From: Rhodospirillaceae bacterium Spongia-Bin9
GTDB lineage: Bacteria > Pseudomonadota > Alphaproteobacteria > Bin65
Direction of reading: 5' to 3'
Length of the DNA: 42,413 bases
NCBI GenBank assembly: GCA_900197615.1
Contig: FZLR01000019.1
Location: 1 to 42,413 of the forward strand
Shown: positions 34,175 through 42,413 of the stretch, one piece after another
Position numbering within the stretch: position 1 is the first letter of the stretch
Layout: every line of letters begins with the position of its first letter
Notes under the pieces: generated by a model
Database searches by the model: none
What the model was told of the DNA's origin: nothing
Seen by the model: the letters and a program-made list of their open reading frames with translations, nothing else
Translations under genes and position numbers: made by a program

Positions 34175-34195
34175 GAATGGGTTCGGTACCCATTC
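34175..34195 (+). terminator. Stem-loop directly after the MttB-family gene
   Basis: GAATGGGT-TCGGT-ACCCATTC is a perfect 8-base-pair stem with a five-base loop beginning the base after the TGA stop. No T-tract follows, so it is at best a weak intrinsic terminator or an mRNA-end stabiliser. Confidence 0.45.
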
Positions 34196-34312
34196 ACGAC
34201 GGGGCCTACCGCCTGACCGATCGGGTCCAGTGTCGCGACCTGCCGGATCCGGAGCGCCGGCCGGCGGAAGACGATTGAAACCGCCGGGGGGCGCCTTGAA
34301 TTTCCCGCCGGT

Positions 34313-34951
34313 TCAGGACAGGCGCGTGCGAAGCGCGGCGAAGACGGATTGGAACATCGCCGGCGTCAGGCGGCGGGTGTTCGTGTTGTAGCGCGAGCAG
34401 TGGTAGCTGTCGGCGAGGATTAGCCCTTCGGCGACCGGGTGCGTGGCCCCGTGGCGGAAGGCGAAGGCGGACTTCTTCAGGCCGAGCGCTGCGAGCGTCA
34501 TGCCGTGGGCGAGGCCGCCCAGCGCCAGAATTACCCGCAGCCGCTGCATGGCCTCAATTTCCGCCGTCAGGAAAGGCAGGCAGGTCCGGCTCTCGACGGT
34601 TGTCGGGCGGTTTTCCGGCGGCACGCAGCGTACGGCGTTGGTGATCCGGCAGTCGGTCAGCGCGAGCCCATCGTCCGCCCGCCGGTCATAGTCGCCGGTT
34701 GCGAAACCGTAGCGCACAAGGGTGTCATAGAGCAGATCGCCGGCCCAATCGCCGGTGAAAGGCCGGCCGGTCCGGTTGGCCCCGCGCAGTCCGGGCGCCA
34801 GTCCGACGATCAGCAGCGGCGCGTCGAGCGGGCCGAAGGAAGGCACCGGCGCGTTGTGCCAGGCCGGCTCACGGGTGCGCCATTCGGCGCGGAAGGCGGC
34901 GAGGCGCGGACACAGGGGACAATCGCGTCCAGGCGCGTTCGGGCTCGTCAT
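34313..34951 (-). CDS. Uracil-DNA glycosylase, family 5 (UDGb)-like
   Basis: 212-residue Fe-S uracil-DNA glycosylase that removes uracil, and in family 5 often hypoxanthine, from DNA. Cysteines Cys11, Cys14, Cys109 and Cys124 can bind the 4Fe-4S cluster. Motif 1 is GLAPGLRGANRTGRPFTGD (50-68), with alanine and no catalytic aspartate, which is diagnostic of UDGb. The second motif is SYHCSRYNTNTRRLTPAM near the end. It is a single gene facing the MttB-family gene. Its start at 34951 follows soon after the NYN gene end. Confidence 0.9.
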   Translation of the reverse strand: MTSPNAPGRDCPLCPRLAAFRAEWRTREPAWHNAPVPSFGPLDAPLLIVGLAPGLRGANRTGRPFTGDWAGDLLYDTLVRYGFATGDYDRRADDGLALTDCRITNAVRCVPPENRPTTVESRTCLPFLTAEIEAMQRLRVILALGGLAHGMTLAALGLKKSAFAFRHGATHPVAEGLILADSYHCSRYNTNTRRLTPAMFQSVFAALRTRLS

Positions 34952-35013
34952 GGCGGTAATGCGCCGTCCCGGCTACAGGAATTTGCGGTTCGGGCGCCGG
35001 TGCGACGGTCCGA

Positions 35014-35643
35014 TCAGTCCTGGCTGTCGAATTCCTCGTCGCCGTAGTTTTCTTCGCTGTCGCGCTCGAAGCGGTCGCGCCGCGGCGGCGGCCGGTCGCG
35101 CGGATCGCGCTGAATGTTCTCGGCGAGATCGGCCAACTCGAGGAAAAGGTCGGCCTGGCGGCGCAGTTCGTCGGCGACCATCGGCGGCGAGGTCTTGACC
35201 GTGCTGATCACGGTTACCCGCACGCCCTTGCGTTGCACGGCCTCGACCAGCCGGCGAAAATCGCCGTCGCCGGAGAACAGCACGACATGGTCCAGTTTTT
35301 CGGCGAGCTCCATCATGTCGATGGCGAGCTCGATATCCATGTTGCCTTTGATCTTGCGCCGGCCCTGGGAGTCCGTGAACTCCTTGGTCGGTTTGGTGAC
35401 CATCGTGTAGCCGTTGTAGTCCAGCCAGTCGACCAGCGGCCGGATCGGCGAATAATCCTGATCCTCGATCAAGGCCGTGTAATAGAAGGCGCGCATCAGA
35501 ATGGCGCGGCTCCGGAAGAACTCGAGCAACCGCTTGTAGTCGATGTCGAATCCGAGAGTCCTGGCCGCGGCGTAAAGGTTCGAACCGTCGATGAAAATCG
35601 CAATTTTCTCGTCGGTATAGATGCTGAGATTGCGTACTGCCAT
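35014..35643 (-). CDS. NYN-domain (LabA/DUF88) putative ribonuclease
   Basis: 209-residue protein with the PIN-like NYN fold. Acidic positions are Asp19 in [11 protein letters not shown], Asp in [13 protein letters not shown] and [10 protein letters not shown]. Members are thought to be Mg-dependent RNases acting on structured or mRNA ends. The C-terminal 45 residues are charged and disordered, rich in Arg/Asp/Glu. Start ATG 35643 has AGGAAG about 5 bases upstream on the minus strand. A GTG two codons earlier is less likely. It is divergent from folK in an order seen in other alphaproteobacteria. Confidence 0.9.
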   Translation of the reverse strand: MAVRNLSIYTDEKIAIFIDGSNLYAAARTLGFDIDYKRLLEFFRSRAILMRAFYYTALIEDQDYSPIRPLVDWLDYNGYTMVTKPTKEFTDSQGRRKIKGNMDIELAIDMMELAEKLDHVVLFSGDGDFRRLVEAVQRKGVRVTVISTVKTSPPMVADELRRQADLFLELADLAENIQRDPRDRPPPRRDRFERDSEENYGDEEFDSQD

Positions 35644-35696
35644 TGTCACTTCCTGTATCTAATGCCGATTATACATGGTGCCCGCAGGCTGAGAAT

Positions 35697-35724
35697 TCAC
35701 ATGTCGCGCGAGGATATCACATGT
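35697..35724. promoter_or_regulatory. Direct repeat TCACATGT x2, 20-bp period
   Basis: TCACATGT starts at 35697 and again at 35717 in the 88-base gap between the divergent NYN and folK genes. Each copy contains the palindrome ACATGT. The helical-turn spacing would let a regulator bind twice on one face of the DNA. Confidence 0.4.
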
Positions 35725-35731
35725 TGGTGCG

Positions 35732-36292
35732 ATGGGCGTAATAGCGCAGCAGAAAGGGCGGACGCCGTCGGTCTATGTCGCCGTCGGCGGAAATCTACCG
35801 CGTCCCGGAGGCGGCGTCGTCTCGGAGACCTTCGCCGAAGCCGCAGCGTGGCTGGGCGCGCTCGGTGTCGAACCGGTGGAACGCAGCAGCCTCTATGTGT
35901 CGCCTGCCTGGCCGCCCTCCGATCAGCCCGACTATCTGAACGCCGTGTGGCGGGTCGAAGACGGCGAGACCGCCGCCGCCCGCTCCGCGCGGGCGCTGAT
36001 GGACCTGCTGCACGCGGCCGAACAGCGGTTCGGACGGCAGCGCGAGGGCGCCGCCGCGAACGCTGCCCGAACTCTCGACCTCGACCTGATCGACTATCGG
36101 GGGCTGGTATCCGCCGGCTCGCCTGTCCTGCCCCATCCGCGGCTCGAAGGCCGCGCTTTTGTCCTGCTGCCGCTTGCGGAGATTGCGCCGGCCTGGCGTC
36201 ACCCGGTCAGCCGGCGGCCGGTGGCGGACCTGGTGGCGGCGCTGCCGTCCGATCACGGCTGCATTCGCTCGGCGGCGGCAAGAGCGGACTGA
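35732..36292 (+). CDS. folK: 2-amino-4-hydroxy-6-hydroxymethyldihydropteridine diphosphokinase
   Basis: 186-residue HPPK enzyme. It transfers pyrophosphate from ATP to 6-hydroxymethyl-dihydropterin in folate synthesis. VYVAVGGNL opens the fold at residues 14-22. The substrate motif [11 protein letters not shown] (Asp-Leu-Asp) and the signature [21 protein letters not shown] are intact. The ATG at 35732 has no strong ribosome site. Two out-of-frame ATGs lie just upstream at 35701 and 35721. Folate made here would feed ThyX, among other uses. Confidence 0.95.
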   Translation: MGVIAQQKGRTPSVYVAVGGNLPRPGGGVVSETFAEAAAWLGALGVEPVERSSLYVSPAWPPSDQPDYLNAVWRVEDGETAAARSARALMDLLHAAEQRFGRQREGAAANAARTLDLDLIDYRGLVSAGSPVLPHPRLEGRAFVLLPLAEIAPAWRHPVSRRPVADLVAALPSDHGCIRSAAARAD

Positions 36293-36312
36293 CCCTGCGG
36301 CAGCCGGAGCGC

Positions 36313-36340
36313 TTGCTTCGCGCCGGCGGCAAAATATATT
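36313..36340 (+). promoter_or_regulatory. Candidate promoter of rpoZ
   Basis: TTGCTT (36313-36318), a 16-base spacer, then TATATT (36335-36340), about 150 bases upstream of the rpoZ ATG and just after folK. This would transcribe rpoZ and perhaps the (p)ppGpp gene. Confidence 0.45.
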
Positions 36341-36489
36341 GCGCTGCAATCCTTTCCGGCATTGCCCCGTCGCGCGGAACCGCCGACACGGCCATCGCCG
36401 GAACCGTCGACGCCGGAATCGTCGACGCCGGGGCCGCGCGGGTACGCTGGCGCCGGCGCCCGAGCCCTCCAAGACCGGGAGATCGCCGC

Positions 36490-37035
36490 ATGGCGCGCGT
36501 AACCGTAGAAGACTGCATCCTCAAGGTGCCGAACCGCTTCAATCTTGTGATGTATGCCTCCCAGCGCGCGCGGGATATCTCGTCGGGCGCGGCGGAGACG
36601 GTCGACCGGGATAACGACAAGAATCCCGTGATCGCGCTCAGGGAAATCGCCGAAGATACGCTGTCGTTCGAAGAGCTCCAGGAATCGTTGATTCTGGGCT
36701 TGCAAAAACAGCAGCCGAGCGACGATCTCGAAGAAGACCTCGAAGTTGCCGAAGCGCTGACCCGGGAATCGATCGTCCTCGGCGCAACGTCTGTGGACGG
36801 CGGCGTCGCCGACCGGCAGGCTGCGAATACCGCTGTTGCCGATGCCGAGGACGTCGGCACGATGCAGGAAATCGCGGCCGGCGCGGCGGCCGAGGCCGAT
36901 ACGGGCGTTCTGCTCGGCAGCGGGGCGCAGGAACCGGAGGCGCCCGAGGAACCGGAGGCACCCGAGGAACCGGAGGCACCCGAAGGACCGGAGACGCCCG
37001 AGGAACCGGAGGCGCCGGAGGAACCGGAGGGCTGA
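36490..37035 (+). CDS. rpoZ: RNA polymerase omega subunit with acidic repeat tail
   Basis: 181-residue omega subunit, which assists RNA polymerase assembly and forms part of the (p)ppGpp site. The conserved core is residues 1-60: [41 protein letters not shown]. Most omega subunits are about 70-130 residues. Here a second acidic, alanine-rich part (about 80-145) is followed by a PEAPEE repeat tail of about 35 residues coded by 18-base units. GGGAG precedes the ATG. The stringent-response gene follows 133 bases downstream, a usual pairing. Confidence 0.94.
   Translation: MARVTVEDCILKVPNRFNLVMYASQRARDISSGAAETVDRDNDKNPVIALREIAEDTLSFEELQESLILGLQKQQPSDDLEEDLEVAEALTRESIVLGATSVDGGVADRQAANTAVADAEDVGTMQEIAAGAAAEADTGVLLGSGAQEPEAPEEPEAPEEPEAPEGPETPEEPEAPEEPEG
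36931..37032 (+). repeat. 18-bp tandem repeat inside rpoZ
   Basis: Five full units (starting 36931, 36949, 36967, 36985, 37003) plus a partial sixth at 37021. Unit consensus is GAACCGGAGGCACCCGAG, coding EPEAPE. Units differ by a few substitutions, one giving EPEAPE to GPETPE. The unit length is a multiple of three, so copy-number changes keep the frame. Confidence 0.92.
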
Positions 37036-37168
37036 CGCTGGGCCGATCTCGCGTTTCCTGCCGAAGTCGGCGGCGCGCCCGCCGGAACCGGCCCCGCCTG
37101 TCGGGCCGCAGGCCGGACGCATCCGGCCGCAGCCTGCGCACACCGGCGCCGTCGCGGAGTAATTTGCG

Positions 37169-39334
37169 ATGATGCGCCAATACGAACTCGTCGAAACCGT
37201 AAAGAAATACGATCCGTCGGCCGATGAGCAGGCGATCAACCGGGCCTATGTCTTTTCGATGCAGGCCCACGGCGCGCAGAAGCGGGCCAGCGGCGACCCC
37301 TATTTTTCCCATCCGGTCGAAGTCGCCGGCATCCTGACGCGCTACCGCCTGGACGGCGCGTCGATCGTCACCGCGCTGCTCCACGATACTGTCGAAGATA
37401 CGCACGCGACCCTGCCGGAAATCGAAAAATTGTTCGGCGCAGAAATAGCCAAGCTGGTCGACGGCGTCACCAAACTGTCCCAGCTCGAGATTACCGGGTC
37501 GGAATCCCGGCAGGCCGAGAATTTCCGCAAGCTGTTGCTCGCCATGTCGGAGGATCTGCGGGTCCTGTTGGTCAAGCTGGCCGACCGGTTGCATAACATG
37601 CGCACGCTCGACCACATCGCGGACAGGGAAAAACGCAAGCGCATCGCCAGCGAAACGCTGGAAATCTACAGCCCGCTCGCCGAACGGATCGGCATGCGGG
37701 AATTGCAGGACGAGCTGGAGGACCTGGCGTTCGGCCATATCAACCCGGATGCCCGCACCTCGATCATGAAACGGCTCGAATTCCTGCGGACCGCCGGCCA
37801 GTCGCTGGTGCCGCGGATCATCGAGTCGCTTTCCGGCACGCTCAAGGACGCCGGCCTCAAGGCGAACGTCAGCGGCCGGGAGAAATCGCCCTATTCGATC
37901 TGGCGCAAGATGCAGCGCAAGGATGTCGAGTTCGAACAACTCAGCGACATCATCGCATTTCGCATCCAGCTCGGCACGATCGAGGACTGCTATCGCGCGC
38001 TCGGCGCGATTCACAGCGCCTGGCGGGTCAGTCCCGGCCGGTTCAAGGACTATATCAGCCTGCCGAAGCCGAACGGCTATCGCTCGATCCACACCGCGGT
38101 GATCGGGCCCGACGGGCACCGGATCGAAATACAGATACGCACCAGCGAGATGCACAATCTCGCCGAAAACGGGCTCGCGGCGCACTGGTCCTACAAGCAG
38201 AAGGCGGCGAACGGGAAGGGCGAGGCCGATACGCCGCAATATCGCTGGCTGCGCGAACTGCTCGACATCATGGAGCAGGCCGAGGGGCCGGACGAGTTCC
38301 TGGAACACACCAAGCTCGAGATGTTCCGGGACCAGGTGTTCTGCTTCACCCCGCGCGGCGACCTGATTGCGCTGCCCCATGGCGCGACGCCGGTCGATTT
38401 CGCCTATGCGGTCCATTCCGAGGTCGGCGACCGGTGTACCGGCGTGAAGGTCAACGGCCGCATGGTCCCGTTGCAGACGGGCCTCGTTAACGGCGACCAG
38501 GTCGAGGTTTTGACCTCGAAGACGCAAAAGCCGTCGCCGGACTGGCTGCGTTTCGTCGCGACCGGCAAGGCCAGGGCGCGGATCAGGCGCTTCATCCGCA
38601 TCCAGCACCGGCACGAATACCTGGAACTCGGCCGCGGAATCCTCGACAAGGCGTTCCGGCAGGAACACCGGCGCCTGACCAAAAAGGCGATCGCCCGCGC
38701 CGTCGAGACCTTTCAGGTCCAGGACGAGGACGATCTGTTCATTCGTATCGGCGAGGGACGCCTCTCCGGCCCGGAAATCGTCAACAAGCTGTTTCCGGCG
38801 CGCGCCGACGACAGCGAACCCGGCAAGGCGCGCAACCCGGCCGCGCGCGGGAAGAAGGGAAATGGCGCGGCCTCGACGGAAACCGGCATCAGCATTCGGG
38901 GCCTGATCCCGGGCATGGCCGTCCACTATGCCCGCTGCTGCCATCCGCTGCCCGGCGAACGCATCGTCGGCATCGTCACCACCGGCAAGGGCGTCACGGT
39001 CCATACCGTCGATTGCGACACGTTGCAGCGCTTCAACAGTATGCCGAGCCATTGGCTGGATCTGTCCTGGGACGTCGAGGGGACGGCCGAGGAAAGCCAT
39101 ATTGCAAGGATCAAGGTGTTTCTGACGAACGAGCCCGGCACGCTGGGCGATCTCTCAACCATCATCGGCAAGAACGGCGGCAATATCACGAACCTGCGCT
39201 TCGCCAACCGTTCGATCGACTTTTTCGAGATTCACCTGGATGTCCAGGTTGACGATGTCCGCCACCTGACCGAGATCATCGCAGCGTTGCGCGCCAGCCC
39301 GATCATCACCTCGGTCGACCGGGCGCGCGGCTAG
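37169..39334 (+). CDS. spoT: Bifunctional (p)ppGpp synthetase/hydrolase (Rsh, SpoT/RelA family)
   Basis: 721-residue long RSH protein, the usual single stringent-response enzyme of alphaproteobacteria. The hydrolase HD domain is intact (His48 in FSHP; HDTVED at 72-77). So is the synthetase domain ([19 protein letters not shown] near 290, EIQIRT). So it should both make and degrade (p)ppGpp. TGS is at about 390-450, the zinc-finger/CC domain has [10 protein letters not shown] near 588, and the ACT domain is at about 645-715. Start ATG 37169 or 37172. pdxJ follows 24 bases downstream. Confidence 0.96.
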   Translation: MMRQYELVETVKKYDPSADEQAINRAYVFSMQAHGAQKRASGDPYFSHPVEVAGILTRYRLDGASIVTALLHDTVEDTHATLPEIEKLFGAEIAKLVDGVTKLSQLEITGSESRQAENFRKLLLAMSEDLRVLLVKLADRLHNMRTLDHIADREKRKRIASETLEIYSPLAERIGMRELQDELEDLAFGHINPDARTSIMKRLEFLRTAGQSLVPRIIESLSGTLKDAGLKANVSGREKSPYSIWRKMQRKDVEFEQLSDIIAFRIQLGTIEDCYRALGAIHSAWRVSPGRFKDYISLPKPNGYRSIHTAVIGPDGHRIEIQIRTSEMHNLAENGLAAHWSYKQKAANGKGEADTPQYRWLRELLDIMEQAEGPDEFLEHTKLEMFRDQVFCFTPRGDLIALPHGATPVDFAYAVHSEVGDRCTGVKVNGRMVPLQTGLVNGDQVEVLTSKTQKPSPDWLRFVATGKARARIRRFIRIQHRHEYLELGRGILDKAFRQEHRRLTKKAIARAVETFQVQDEDDLFIRIGEGRLSGPEIVNKLFPARADDSEPGKARNPAARGKKGNGAASTETGISIRGLIPGMAVHYARCCHPLPGERIVGIVTTGKGVTVHTVDCDTLQRFNSMPSHWLDLSWDVEGTAEESHIARIKVFLTNEPGTLGDLSTIIGKNGGNITNLRFANRSIDFFEIHLDVQVDDVRHLTEIIAALRASPIITSVDRARG

Positions 39335-39358
39335 GCGGGAACGGACAGGACTTCGGCA

Positions 39359-40123
39359 ATGCGCTATCTGCGGCTCGGCGTGAATATCGATCATGTGGCG
39401 ACCATCCGGAATGCCCGGGGCGGCCGGCATCCGGACCCGATGCGCGCCGCCCGGGCCGCGGCCGGCGCGGGCGCCGACGGCATTACCGCCCATCTGCGCG
39501 AAGACCGCCGCCATATCGCCGATCCGGATATCGTCCGGCTGGTCGAGGAGATCGACCTGCCGCTCAACCTGGAAATGGCCGCGACCGAGGAGATGCTGGC
39601 GATCGCCCTGCGCCACGGCCCCCACGCGGCCTGTATCGTGCCGGAAAAGCGCGAGGAACGGACGACCGAAGGCGGCCTGAACGTCGTCCAGGGCCACAAT
39701 CGTCTGGCGCCTTACGTTCGCGCCTTGCAGGAGGCCGGCATCCGCGTCTCCCTGTTCATCGAGCCGGAACGCGAGGCGCTCGACGCCGCCGTTGTTCTCG
39801 GTGCGCCGGTGGTCGAGCTGCATACGGGATCGTTCTGCGAAGCCGATATCGCCGGCGACGCCGCGGCGCGCGCCCGCGAGCTGCGCCGTCTGGCCGACGC
39901 CGCCGACCATGCCGAGCGGATCGGGCTGGAATGCCATGCCGGCCACGGCCTGACTTTCGATACGGTCGGCGACGTTGCAGCCATTCCGACCCTCGTCGAA
40001 CTCAATATCGGCCACTTCCTGGTCGGCGAAGCTATCTTCGGCGGCCTGGAAAGCGCGATCAAACGGATGCGCAGCCTGATGGACAAAGCCCGCGCCGAGG
40101 TCTCCGGCGCGCGCAGCGCCTGA
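39359..40123 (+). CDS. pdxJ: Pyridoxine 5'-phosphate synthase
   Basis: 254-residue PdxJ, which condenses 1-deoxyxylulose 5-phosphate with 3-amino-2-oxopropyl phosphate to form pyridoxine 5'-phosphate. The first motif is [17 protein letters not shown] (6-22). Then come [42 protein letters not shown] and the phosphate-site end [17 protein letters not shown]. Nothing is missing. It lies between the (p)ppGpp gene and acpS, the common alphaproteobacterial arrangement. Confidence 0.97.
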   Translation: MRYLRLGVNIDHVATIRNARGGRHPDPMRAARAAAGAGADGITAHLREDRRHIADPDIVRLVEEIDLPLNLEMAATEEMLAIALRHGPHAACIVPEKREERTTEGGLNVVQGHNRLAPYVRALQEAGIRVSLFIEPEREALDAAVVLGAPVVELHTGSFCEADIAGDAAARARELRRLADAADHAERIGLECHAGHGLTFDTVGDVAAIPTLVELNIGHFLVGEAIFGGLESAIKRMRSLMDKARAEVSGARSA

Positions 40124-40167
40124 GCGGCCGGCCCGCCGGCCGGCTCGTCGATAGCGTTCCGGATGTC

Positions 40168-40578
40168 ATGATCGTCGGCATCGGCAGCGACCTGATCGAC
40201 ATTCGCCGGATACGACGCACGCTGGACCGGTTCGGCGACCGGTTCACCCAGCGCTGCTTCACGGAAGCCGAACGGGCCAGAGCCGATGGCCGGCGTCTCC
40301 GCGCGGAAACTTACGCCAAGCGCTTTGCCGCCAAGGAAGCCTGCGCCAAGGCCCTGGGCACCGGTTTGCGGCGGGGCGTTTTCTGGCGCGACATGGGTGT
40401 GGTCAACCTGCCCGGCGGCAGGCCGACGATGACGCTTACCGGCGGCGCTGCCCAAAGGCTTGCCGAATTGCTGCCGGACGGCATGGACGGCCGCATCGAC
40501 GTTTCGATCACCGACGAACCGCCGCTCGCGCAGGCAATCGTCATCATTTCGGCGGTTCCCGCGGCGACCGGAGCCTGA
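40168..40578 (+). CDS. acpS: Holo-[acyl-carrier-protein] synthase
   Basis: 136-residue phosphopantetheinyl transferase that activates acyl carrier protein using CoA. The metal motif [12 protein letters not shown] is at residues 4-15, and [12 protein letters not shown] (with the KEA element) near 52-63. A third motif covers the ITDEPP region. ATG 40168 follows pdxJ by 44 bases. The longer frame upstream lies in pdxJ and is not used. Confidence 0.96.
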   Translation: MIVGIGSDLIDIRRIRRTLDRFGDRFTQRCFTEAERARADGRRLRAETYAKRFAAKEACAKALGTGLRRGVFWRDMGVVNLPGGRPTMTLTGGAAQRLAELLPDGMDGRIDVSITDEPPLAQAIVIISAVPAATGA

Positions 40579-40791
40579 GCCGGAGATCCGGGTCGCGCGT
40601 CCCGGTCGTGTCGGGACCGGCGGCCTCGGTACCGGTGACGGGCGCTGCAGCCGGCAGCGGCGGTCGAACGGTTGTGGCCACCGGGGAGACAGGGTACAGC
40701 GTGCGGGCGCTGCGGCGGGCCGGTTGCGCCCGCGCGGTTTCTCCCCACATCGGGCAGGAGCCGGCACCCGAAGGATTCAGGGAGTTAATTT

Positions 40792-41607
40792 GTGCGCAAA
40801 GCCGAAGCAGCCAAGAAATCCGCCAGGAAGTCCGATACCGGCGGCGCGTTGAAAACGATCTTCTACGCCGTCCTGATCGCTCTGGTCGTGCGCACCTTCC
40901 TGTACGAGCCGTTCAATATCCCGTCGGATTCGATGTATCCGGGCTTGCACAAAGGCGACTACCTTTTCGTCTCGAAGTTCAGCTACGGCTATTCCAACTA
41001 TTCGATTCCGTTCAGCCCGGACCTATTCGCAAGCCGGATTCTGACAAGCGAGCCCGAGCGTGGCGACGTCGCCGTGTTCCGGCAGCCGACCAACACCAGG
41101 ATCGATTTCATCAAACGGGTGATCGGGCTTCCCGGCGACCGGGTTCAGGTCCGCAACGGCCGGTTGTACCTGAATGGGATACAGGTGCGCCGCGAGGGGC
41201 CGTTGGCGCGCGGGGACATTGCCGGCGGGAGCGCCCTGAAAGCCTATGACGGTTTGACCGGGCGGGAATGCACGAGCGCCAGCGGCCTGCCGGCGCCGGC
41301 CAAGCTCTATCGCGAATTCCTGCCGTCCGGCCGGTCCTATACGATCTACGAATGCGGCGACCGGGTGCACGGCGCCGACAACACCGGCGTCTATACCGTT
41401 CCCGCCGGCCACTTTTTCATGATGGGGGACAACCGGGACAATTCGAGCGACAGCCGCTTTTCCGGCGTCGGCATGGTGCCGCTGCAGAACTTCATCGGCC
41501 GGGCCCAGTTCCTGTTCTTCTCGGTGAACGGTTCGGCCAGTTTCTGGGAAGTCTGGAAATGGCCCGGATCGATCCGGTGGGGTCGCTTGTTGATGGGAAT
41601 AGACTGA
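40792..41607 (+). CDS. lepB: Signal peptidase I
   Basis: 271-residue inner-membrane serine/lysine protease that removes signal peptides. A lysine-rich cytoplasmic start (1-17) is followed by one membrane segment (about 19-36). The nucleophile is Ser47 in IPSDSMYPGL and the general base Lys108 in DFIKRVIGLPGD. The C-terminal box MMGDNRDNSSDSR is complete. GTG start at 40792 is preceded by GGGAG 7 bases away. A 213-base spacer separates it from acpS. Confidence 0.97.
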   Translation: MRKAEAAKKSARKSDTGGALKTIFYAVLIALVVRTFLYEPFNIPSDSMYPGLHKGDYLFVSKFSYGYSNYSIPFSPDLFASRILTSEPERGDVAVFRQPTNTRIDFIKRVIGLPGDRVQVRNGRLYLNGIQVRREGPLARGDIAGGSALKAYDGLTGRECTSASGLPAPAKLYREFLPSGRSYTIYECGDRVHGADNTGVYTVPAGHFFMMGDNRDNSSDSRFSGVGMVPLQNFIGRAQFLFFSVNGSASFWEVWKWPGSIRWGRLLMGID

Positions 41608-41703
41608 ATATTTTACATGAGAAATTATATAAAACACTTTATAAATAAAGAATTATATTCGTAGTTTGTGCCCAACAACAACACCGGACAGGGCGCGATC
41701 CAG
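41608..41703. other. AT-rich spacer between lepB and rnc
   Basis: The first 60 bases are almost all A and T in a GC-rich genome, with TTATATAAAA, CTTTATAAAT and AATTATATT runs that could hold a promoter for rnc. An in-frame GTG at 41668 would extend RNase III by 12 residues but has no ribosome site. Confidence 0.4.
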
Positions 41704-42413
41704 ATGAGTGCCGTTGAGCAATCCTCCGCTGGCCTGATCGCAGATCTCGGGTACGAATTCCGGCAGCCGGAATTGCTGGCGGAAGCGTTGACTCACCCGA
41801 GCGCCACCGAAGGCGAGGGCCGCGGCAAACGCAATCTGGAACGGCTCGAATTCCTCGGCGACCGGGTGTTGGGCCTGATCGTCGCGCGCCTCCTCATGGA
41901 CGACTTTCCGGAAGAAAAAGTCGGTCAGATCGCCCGCCGCCATGCCGCGCTGGTCAGTGCAGAAGCCCTGGCCCGCGTCGCGCGCCGGCTCGAACTCGGC
42001 AGCTACATCAAAATGTCGCTTGGCGAGCGGCAACAGGGCGGCGCCGACAATCCCCAGGCGCTGGCGGACTGTTGCGAGGCCGTGATCGCGGCGCTGTATC
42101 TGGACGGCGGCGACGAAGCGGCCGCGCGCATGATCCGTCGCTATTGGCAGCCCATGATGCGCGAGAGCGCGCGCCCGCCCAGGGATTCGAAGTCGACCCT
42201 GCAGGAATGGGCGCAGGCGAGGGCGCTGCCGCTGCCGGCCTACACGGTCCTGCGCCGGGAAGGGGCGGCGCACGAACCGATCTTCGATGTCGAGTGCACC
42301 GTCCGCGGGTTGCCGCCCGCCCGGGCCGAAGGACGCTCCCGCGGGGCCCCCCGACCCCGGGCGGGGGGGCGCGGGGGGCGGCCGATGCGCCGGACGACCC
42401 GCCGGGAATGCGC
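41704..42413 (+). CDS. rnc: Ribonuclease III (3' partial)
   Basis: Endoribonuclease III, which cleaves double-stranded RNA in rRNA maturation and mRNA decay. The catalytic domain is complete: signature ERLEFLGDRVLGLIVARLL (near 47-65) and the second acid pair in ALADCCEAVIAALYLDGG. The dsRNA-binding domain begins STLQEWAQARALPLPAY and PIFDVECTVRGL. From about 42335 the expected GRS-[KR]-[KR]-A-A-E-Q-A-A pattern breaks into a G/C-run sequence, GRSRGAPRPRAGG. A match to the end of the domain is visible only in another frame, AADAPDD at 42378. The window end is truncated and probably erroneous. Confidence 0.93.
   Translation, partial: MSAVEQSSAGLIADLGYEFRQPELLAEALTHPSATEGEGRGKRNLERLEFLGDRVLGLIVARLLMDDFPEEKVGQIARRHAALVSAEALARVARRLELGSYIKMSLGERQQGGADNPQALADCCEAVIAALYLDGGDEAAARMIRRYWQPMMRESARPPRDSKSTLQEWAQARALPLPAYTVLRREGAAHEPIFDVECTVRGLPPARAEGRSRGAPRPRAGGRGGRPMRRTTRREC

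Noticed and set aside
36638-39100. 820-codon minus-strand open frame
   Set aside because: It lies opposite rpoZ and the (p)ppGpp gene, both certain. The translation has no recognisable domain.
41668-41703. Alternative GTG start for rnc adding 12 residues
   Set aside because: No ribosome-binding site upstream, and the added residues do not resemble the RNase III N-terminus. ATG 41704 is preferred.

Overview
This GC-rich window (estimated by eye at about 65% G+C) comes from an alphaproteobacterium. The evidence is a circularly permuted (two-piece type) tmRNA gene, an alpha-type SspB ending in a ClpX-docking tail, ThyX for thymidylate synthesis, and the block NYN protein / folK / rpoZ / bifunctional (p)ppGpp synthetase-hydrolase / pdxJ / acpS / lepB / rnc, which is a familiar alphaproteobacterial order. 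The many solute transporters, CoA-dependent enzymes and molybdenum/methyltransferase enzymes suggest a metabolically versatile Rhodospirillales-like heterotroph. That placement is inference. I found no tRNA or rRNA genes, CRISPR arrays, integrases or insertion sequences.

Layout. 1-3.3 kb: the end of a branched-chain amino acid (or related) ABC transporter (livG partial, livF) followed by an IlvD/Edd dehydratase. 3.3-3.5 kb: a long imperfect palindromic intergenic repeat. 3.5-6.5 kb (minus): a complete tripartite tricarboxylate transporter, tctC-tctB-tctA. 6.6-8.5 kb: an ornithine cyclodeaminase-family protein and a small alpha/beta hydrolase. 8.5-9.4 kb (minus): sspB directly downstream of the permuted ssrA gene, so a tmRNA and the adaptor expected to deliver its tagged products to ClpXP lie side by side. 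9.5-11.3 kb: thyX and an RraA-family protein. 11.3-12.9 kb: two tandem, paralogous AbrB-type antitoxin / PIN-domain toxin modules, each with a promoter placed so that the antitoxin mRNA would be leaderless. 12.9-17.1 kb: a thiolase, a maleate isomerase-like / isochorismatase-like enzyme pair, and a metallo-beta-lactamase-fold protein.

17.1-24 kb: a LacI-family regulator with a 14-bp direct repeat upstream, an AT-rich gene-free stretch of about 800 bp, a glutathionyl-hydroquinone reductase-like GST, a quinone oxidoreductase and a TonB-dependent receptor. 24.1-28.4 kb: a CoA-transferase, a thioredoxin-fold protein, an enoyl-CoA hydratase and an aldehyde dehydrogenase. 28.4-34.2 kb: the most unusual locus. 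An operon of an orphan xanthine dehydrogenase-type molybdenum subunit, an atypical DapA-fold aldolase/lyase and a SAM methyltransferase faces a divergent MttB-family (trimethylamine/betaine-type) methyltransferase. A short inverted repeat lies between them.

34.3-42.4 kb: core functions. These are a family-5-like uracil-DNA glycosylase, the NYN protein, folK, an rpoZ with an 18-bp minisatellite that lengthens omega with an acidic EPEAPE repeat tail, the stringent-response enzyme, pdxJ, acpS, lepB and the 5' part of rnc. The last ~80 bases of the window look corrupted inside the RNase III dsRNA-binding domain.
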